Assembly (NCBI GenBank): GCA_013398055.1
Contig: VZRS01006725.1
Span: 689,106 to 753,105, forward strand
Source: Ifrita kowaldi
Taxonomy: Eukaryota; Chordata; Aves; Passeriformes; Cinclosomatidae
Length of the DNA stretch: 64,000 nt
Reading direction: 5' to 3'
Part shown: positions 57,736 through 64,000 of the stretch, one piece after another
Position numbering within the stretch: the first letter of the stretch is position 1
Layout: the number at the start of each line of letters is the position of its first letter
Made by a program: the position numbers and the translations under genes
Notes under the pieces: model-generated
The model's database searches: none
Told to the model about the DNA's origin: nothing
Seen by the model: the letters and a program-made list of their open reading frames with translations, nothing else

Positions 57736-60700
57736 CTGTAGCAGCAGATAGATGGCCCCAAGGATTCATAATCCCAAACCACTTCTTGTACCATCTGAAG
57801 TGGTTACGTGCAGGGATGGACTTCTTTGTTGTGGGATTTGTTTTCTGAAAACACCCCTTACTGGGTACTCTGACATTGCTCCACGTGCAGAACTGGACTC
57901 TGCTCTGTCACAGGTGGGTCAAGAGCGTGGGCAATATTTAGTGACTATATGGAGGAAATCTATGAAAATTTTTGAAAATGTGACACTGAAGGTGATTTTG
58001 CAAAGCCCAGCTCATCTCAAAAAGCAGTAATGATTCACTGATAAAGAGAAACCCAGCCACAAATCTTAGCTGTAGTCAATGAAAGAGAGCTCAGATTCAA
58101 AGCTTGACTTCTTGGTTGTCAGGGTTAATAATCTGAGGGCCTGAGTTCACAGCACTAACCTCAACTTGACCATCTTGATGTGATGGAGAACTGGAAATAT
58201 TTCATGCTTGTGGAGAACTGGAAGTATTTAATACTTGCATATATTTTGTGCTTTCCAGAAGGTTAGGACAGAGGGTATTTTATGGGCGCAAACTGCAGGT
58301 TTGTGAATACAAGAGCTGTGGGACAGGGAAACTTCCAGAAATCACAGGAAAGTTGTAGCTGGAGTCTTATACTTGTGAAATCTGCCAGTTTCAGAGGTAA
58401 AGCCAAAAGATGCAGAGAAGAGGTTTTTGAGACCTGTATGAAACAGGGGTTTTTATTCTTCTTTTAAAGTGTCTGATGTTAAACAGAAAACAAAAGAGAG
58501 GATTCAGATTACAATGAGGCACATTGTGCCTGCGCCAAAGTAGGATCAAAGGAAACAGTGTATTAGCTTGGAAAGCTTTAGGTCTGGCAGTTGAATAAAG
58601 TGGATATTCTTCAAATCATTTCTTGGGAGAAAAATTAAAAATGCAGAGTTTGAGCTTTATCTCATATGTGACCCAAGAATGTAGGTCTTTTATTTCTTAT
58701 TCTAGATTAAATCCTGTTTTACGGTTGCCTTTTGAAGGATATAATTGCTCCAAGGGATCATGCTTCTACAGCATTCTTCACCTCTTGAAATCAGCCTTAG
58801 TTTAGCAGTGCAGCCCTTTGATGGGAACATTTCATGGCCTGTGTAAAGTGGGTTAGGACTTCGCTCATTCCCTTGTCAACACATATGAATCCTGGCCAAA
58901 ATAAATGTCATGTCTTATTGGCAGGGACCACTAAAGAAATCTTAGCCTTATTGAGGGGATTGTGAACGTAGGACTTTTTCAGCTCCAGCATTTATTTCAA
59001 AGATTGCAGTATTTTGGAGCAAAATGTGAAGATCACGACAGCAGTTATTGGCTGCTGCTGCCTATATTACGGTTTTTTGGGGTGAAAAATAATAGCTCTA
59101 AAGCTCTGCTTTGCAAATTAGAAGAATTGTCTTCTGCATTGGTGGATGGTTAAAAGAAAAGAGACAGAAATGTGTTCATAATTTCCGTGAAAAATGAGGT
59201 GAAGGTTTCTGAGGGCTCACAGAGGTAAAAGTGCTAACGCAGGACAAAAGGAAAAGTGCGTTGTGCTTTCAAGGTCTTCATTGTCAGAGTACCACATTTT
59301 TCACAATGTGCTTGTTTTTGTCAACAGAGGGATTTTTATTTTGTACTATGGACTTCAGTGGGGCTAAGATCACACTGCAAATGTTGCCAATATATTAGAA
59401 AACACAAAAGCAGGAATTGACACGGGTTTATCTCACTATTATTAATTATTTTCAAAGTGAAAAAGAAATATTTCTGCTTAATTTATTGTAAGTATTTCTG
59501 CAAAATTTTTTCTGTCTTTTTCCTGCTTTGGTTGAGAAGTGATTCCACTTGCAGATAAGCCTGAAATGTAGGAAACAAATGTGAGCATCCAATTTTCTAA
59601 ATTAACATTTTGAAAACATCCCATACTTCTTCTCAATGAAGTTTGAATCCATTATTTAGTTTGCTTTGTAAGACAAAGATAGTTTGTTATTTACTGTGAA
59701 TTTATTTTCTGTTGAGCAAATTCAGATAGTTCATTCTCAATCTGTCGTTGAAATAAAGCTTCAGTCATTACAATATCCATGATCTGAATATAATCATCCA
59801 TGAAGCAAATGGAGAACCAGAAGAATTACAGAGATATAGTGAATCCTTTCTCTGGAAATCAAACTCTTCCAAAAAGATCCGTTTTTTTTTCCATGAAAAA
59901 AATATGTGTTCGTGGTTCCATAGAAGTAACTGTATGACTCAGAAATACACTTTGATATCGTTATTTTTATATTCTCAGGGTGCAATGAAGGAGTGTTTAT
60001 AATATTTATGAGTAAGTGACTGTAGAGACCAGCACTTCCTGCTGATTAATTGTATCAGACAATGACGGGAACAGAGGTGAGAAAGCTGCTGCCAAGAAAA
60101 ACACAATATAACACTGAGAAATACAAAAATAATAAATACCTAAGGATGCACTGATGCACCTAAAATCATGTAGATGCCAATATATTTAATATCAATTATG
60201 CCAATTGCAACAAGAAAGCATCAAAGAAGATAGCATGACTTTATGTATAACAATTTGGGTAGGTGAGAATATCCTGATCTCATGTTGGTTTACAGGCACT
60301 GAAATAAAAATATCTCTCTGTAAAAATAACATAAATATCATAAAGAAAGTAAAAGGTTGGCTAGATTTAAACTTTAAAAGGGTGTGTCCTTCAAATCTGA
60401 AATCAAACATACAATAAGAGATTTCTTTCAGCAGAATTTTTTTGTAACTTGCAGCTGACTCAGTTTGGTCCAAACCTTCTCAAAGTCAAGTTACTTGCAT
60501 AGCAAGGCCTGAGATTTTCAGTGTGGTGAGTGGGCTGCTGTAAATAGGGAAATGAACTATTGCACTGCTGGGCACTGCCAAGGTGCTTAAATGTTTTTGA
60601 ACATCTTGGGTCAATTTCTGTCTTCACACAAATATGTATTGAATCCTATTTCTACTTTGAAGATTTATTTTTGTGTTACTAAAGATATGATGTCATCTGC

Positions 60701-60899
60701 TACTTTATTTGTTTATTTTAGTTACATAAGCAATTACACTTCCCCACAGATATTCACAGTTGACTTAACGGGGATGGCTCCAGGAAACAGATTATGCAGA
60801 ATTTACGAATTTTGGGTGGAAGTCTAAAATTGTTCCTTAATTTGATGCTTTGATGGATCTGAGGTCTGTGCAGTTTGCCATTAGCATACTTTTGTCTAG
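57736..60899. other. Unique sequence, no gene seen
   Basis: AT-rich with chance frames. Contains the 27-bp tandem duplication at 58184. No transposon recognised. Confidence 0.4.
58184..58237 (+). repeat. 27-bp tandem duplication
   Basis: Two copies of a unit starting 'tggagaactggaa' begin at 58184 and 58211 and differ at three bases, so the event is older than that at 40993. Confidence 0.9.
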
Positions 60900-61037
60900 A
60901 AATGATGGGAAGTTGTTAAAGCTTGATGACCATTCAGGCACGTGGACCACCACCAGACCTGAAGGATGGCCACCACCCTGGTCAACACTGCAGTGGGACA
61001 TGAGACCAGTGAAAGAAGAAGGAAACTCATAGGTCAG
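60900..61037 (+). other. Weak candidate exon, unknown product
   Basis: A moderate 3' splice site (catacttttgtctag) and good donor (tcag|gtgaga) enclose 138 bases. One frame is open almost to the donor, reads NDGKLLKLDDHSGTWTTTRP at its start and ends at a TAG at 61030-61032. The peptide is varied, with tryptophan and proline. It could be a terminal coding part or, more likely, a pseudo-exon. Confidence 0.15.
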
Positions 61038-63288
61038 GTGAGATTGTGGATCCCTGCTTGGCAGGAGAGAAATGGGGTACAGGAAAGACTGTAGGGTCAG
61101 GGTTTGTGTGTAAAGGTAATGGGGAAAGTTAGGAAAATAAATATCTACAGGATTTCCCTATCAAATCCAGATTGATGCCGTTGTTCCCCCAGCCAAACAA
61201 CTAATGAGCATCCAAAGCCAGGTGTCTGCTGCTTTTGAAGTGCTGTGTGTTTGGCCATTCGTTTTAGAGGGGTTAATTTACCTAAAAAAAATCTGGTTTA
61301 AACAAACCTCTATGAAAAGATACCAATGTAAAGAGTTGTCCCACGCTTGGATCCTAGGGATGGTGCCATGCTGCATCCCGGTCTCCAAGGATGAGGGATC
61401 AAGAGCAAGAGACATCAAGAAGCTTGAAAACATTCATATTTGGTGGGGTGTGACCCCAAGTGCTGCAATTTAGAGACTATTTTTTTGAGTCTTCTAAGTC
61501 CAATCAGAGACCCAAAATTGCCAGGAGGATTCCTTCTGGGCTGCACAAGAGGTACCTCATCAGCTTCCTGCTAATGCTTTGTCCATTAATGTTATTATCA
61601 CTGTTGTTGGTATTATTAAACAGAGCTTTAAACTACACAGAATCTCATAACAATAAATGACACTTTTGCTATATTACCTGTTTAATACTCCAGCAATTGC
61701 TTGTAATTAGATATAACTAATAAAAAGGCTTCTTGCCAACACGATCTTTTTAATTAAGTGTTTCATGGCTCCAGTAAAAGTAAAATATGTTCTGTTGGTG
61801 TTATGTTAGCTTGGGACATCCACCCTGATGATGTATTTTTTCCTACTTTTCTCAAAAGTTATCATTTTGTTCCTCACAAGACCTAAAGGCTACTGATGTC
61901 ACTTTCTTCGAATATTTGCACTGAGTCCCTTTTACTTTAGATGTAATCATTCAGATTTTGATGATTTGCTTGTTCCCCTTTTTGATCCTTCTAAAGATGT
62001 TCTCAAAAGGAGATAAGGATTCAACCAAGTGCCTCCCACCAATTTCATGAGTAATAATGTCAGATCTTGAGGTTCAGAACTTTATCAAATATCAGTACCT
62101 CCTTGAACAGGGCTTTATTTAATGACCTTCCTAACACTTCTGAGGAGAATTTTCAGGAGTGGTGGTTCCTGTTCCTGCCTCATTTCAGCACTGCCAGTTT
62201 TTCTTCCCTTGCTCTGTGTCTGCGCCCACTGATGATGGATTTTTGGGCCTAAACAACAAAAAATGTCATCCACTGTATGTTAGGAGCCTCCTATCTCCTC
62301 ACTTAGTCCGTCCTAACCCAGAGGTGTGATCCCGCCAACAGCAAAACCACCTATAAACAGCATAACCCAACATAAGATCCCAAAACTTAATTCCTTGTGT
62401 ATATTAGCATGTCCCAGAGTTGAGTTATTATTTTTTATAGGGAAAAGGATTAAGGATGGCAGCCCACCAAGAACCAGCTATAGAAGATATCACCAGGAGG
62501 AAATGCTGCCCAGCTACCTCGTTAAGAGTAGTTGAGCTAATCAATCATTGGAATTCATCCTTAGCTTGGGTGCTTGATCAAAATTTACAGATGTTCAGTG
62601 ATTGCGCAGGAGCTGCAGGTTGAGTTTCAGCCCATTTCTTATATTTATTTTGATTGTGTTGATTTTTCCAAGCTAAGACGAAAGAAACGAGCAAATCTCT
62701 CCCCGTCTGTAGCAGGAAGAAAACACTTCAAGTACACACACATCTTCTGAAAACTGCTTTTTTCACAGTTCTTAGGCCACAGCTTTCAGTTCCTCAAATG
62801 ATTCATTTCAAAGTTAGGTTGACACAGAAAGCTGAGCAGATATTTTTTGCAGAAAGGAAAAAACCAATCTTAATAGGAATGCTTGATTTTTCCAGGGTCA
62901 CTTTATACACATTTACAGTAGAGTTGCAGCCTCATGCTGGCCAGCAGAGACTCCTTCAGGGAGATATTTAGGATATTTGTAGATTGCATGAGAGAAAAGA
63001 AGCAAAATATGTAATAGAATTACTCTTGCAATTAGACTATTTATTATTTTTAGCTGCAGAATGGTAGTAAATATGGTTTTCTGTGCTTGCTCGTGGCAAA
63101 CAAACTAACTATAGAAATGCAAAGTTGTGGAATTTCCATTTCATTTCTTGCTTCATTAATTTCATTAACTTACAAATAGATGAATACATAAAATTAAAAA
63201 GTAATTCCCTTTTAATATTTTTAAATTACTCTCTCCAAGTCTTCAAATCTTTTAATCTGTTAAGGTCTCCATCTAATTGCTCTTACAG
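61038..63288. other. Unique AT-rich sequence, no gene seen
   Basis: Chance frames only. The part at 61630-61740 (ttgcttgtaattagatataa, taataaaaaggcttcttgcc) may be a conserved element. No repeat family recognised. Confidence 0.4.
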
Positions 63289-63367
63289 AGGCAGAATTGA
63301 GCTTCTGTGAATCAGATATCGGTGTGATTGATTACAAGGAAGCTAATCAGGAGGTGCCATTCACAAG
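63289..63367 (+). other. Candidate 79-nt exon, unknown product
   Basis: The 3' splice site 'catctaattgctcttacag' is good and the donor 'caag|gtaaat' moderate. One of three frames is open and reads AELSFCESDIGVIDYKEANQ at its start; the others stop early. The peptide is acidic and varied. No family recognised. Confidence 0.2.
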
Positions 63368-64000
63368 GTAAATGCAATTGTTTCTCAAATATTTGCTTGC
63401 AGTCTGTGGCATTTCACTACCTCAGCAGCATGTATGAGATGATATGTGGGTGGGATGTGTGAAGGTGTGGATTTATGTGGGGAAATCAAATCTAGCCATG
63501 GAGGAAAGGCTATTTCTTCTTTATTTTTTTTATTCCTTATACAAGGACAAATTGCATGGGAATTATAGTGTTTCCCATTTAATAGAAGTAGCCTTCATGC
63601 TGATGTTTTTCACAACAGTGACAAATGGCAGCTAAAAAGAAAAGGAGAGAATGCAATCAATCTTTATACCTTTAAAAATAGTTGAAAGCTAAGATGAAAA
63701 CGAAACCAATTTCAAGAGAAAAATAAATAGTTGGAAGCAAACAATTATCTGGAAGAGAAGGGAAGGTGCAGAAGATGATTTGGGACTTAGTGCTGGGTCT
63801 TGGAGAAGGCAAAAATTCCTGTTCTGCTTTTCCTTCTTGTTTGGGACTGCAGTTTCCATGGCCACAGCACTGTAACACATATGCCCAGAAAGGAGAATAT
63901 TCCCCCAAAAGGCCACAGAGTCTGAAAGCTGAAAATGTGTAAGGGAGAAATTAGGAAGAAAAATTCAACTCTCCTCCAATTCCCAGGAACTGATGACTGT
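63368..64000. other. Unique AT-rich sequence, no gene seen
   Basis: Two overlapping antisense frames (75 and 78 codons) near 63672-63916 are chance. Nothing else recognised before the window ends. Confidence 0.4.

Noticed and set aside
1..64000. CRISPR arrays, operons, phage or insertion sequences
   Set aside because: No regular spaced repeats, ribosome-binding sites or dense coding; repeats are vertebrate CR1 LINEs.
1..64000. Endogenous retrovirus or LTR element
   Set aside because: I saw no LTR pair, primer-binding site or retroviral gene motif; the RT-like motifs found are those of CR1 LINEs.

Overview
The window looks like a piece of bird nuclear genome with no gene that can be called outright. 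The organism is inferred from repeats: at least nine short 3'-end fragments of CR1 LINEs in the form usual for birds, with the diagnostic 3' block (a 'ggaaggtgtccctgcc' stretch, then 'cttccaacccaaaccattcta', then ATTCTATG-type octamers). There are no Alu or B1 SINEs, repeat density is low, and long AT-rich stretches lie between short GC-richer ones. Nothing suggests a prokaryote, organelle or virus. The open frames of 60-244 codons are best explained as chance, as pyrimidine-rich tracts without stops, or as CR1 sequence.

Layout. 1-17.5 kb is relatively GC-richer. It holds a TATA-like box with a downstream ATG frame that runs to a splice donor (1187-1579), three strong-looking candidate exons on the + strand (7894-7977, 9935-10077, 15480-15538) and five young CR1 tails (9.05, 9.73, 13.9, 16.1 and 17.4 kb). 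16.7-37.3 kb is mostly unique AT-rich DNA. Several blocks there keep CpGs and carry homeodomain, SOX or POU-like motifs, which is how conserved non-coding enhancers usually look (16.7-17.1, 22.7-23.05, 25.6-26.7, 36.9-37.3 kb). The same part has two very old CR1 ORF2 relics on the minus strand (24.4 and 27.4-28.0 kb), a MIR/CORE-SINE-like relic (32.9 kb) and a minus-strand candidate exon (31605-31819). 37.3-64 kb has a purine-rich tract (40.5-40.8 kb), more CR1 tails (40.3, 48.4, 56.8, 57.6 kb), a broken old CR1 with a later CR1-like piece between its halves (46.2-47.2 kb), a small CpG cluster (43.9 kb) and an enhancer-like block at 53.8-54.7 kb. Inside that block a 148-bp segment occurs twice around a single N, which is most simply an assembly join.

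How it may work. The most economical reading is a gene desert or a very long intron, with regulatory elements and perhaps a spliced non-coding or lineage-specific transcript. If the four + strand candidate exons between 1.2 and 15.5 kb are joined, one frame stays open for about 188 codons. That is weak evidence, because two of the internal exons are open in more than one frame. Nine of the eleven short CR1 tail fragments lie on the + strand; if the window is intronic, the usual antisense bias of LINEs in introns would hint at a host gene on the minus strand. All exon and enhancer calls are hypotheses: no cross-species alignment or RNA data could be consulted.
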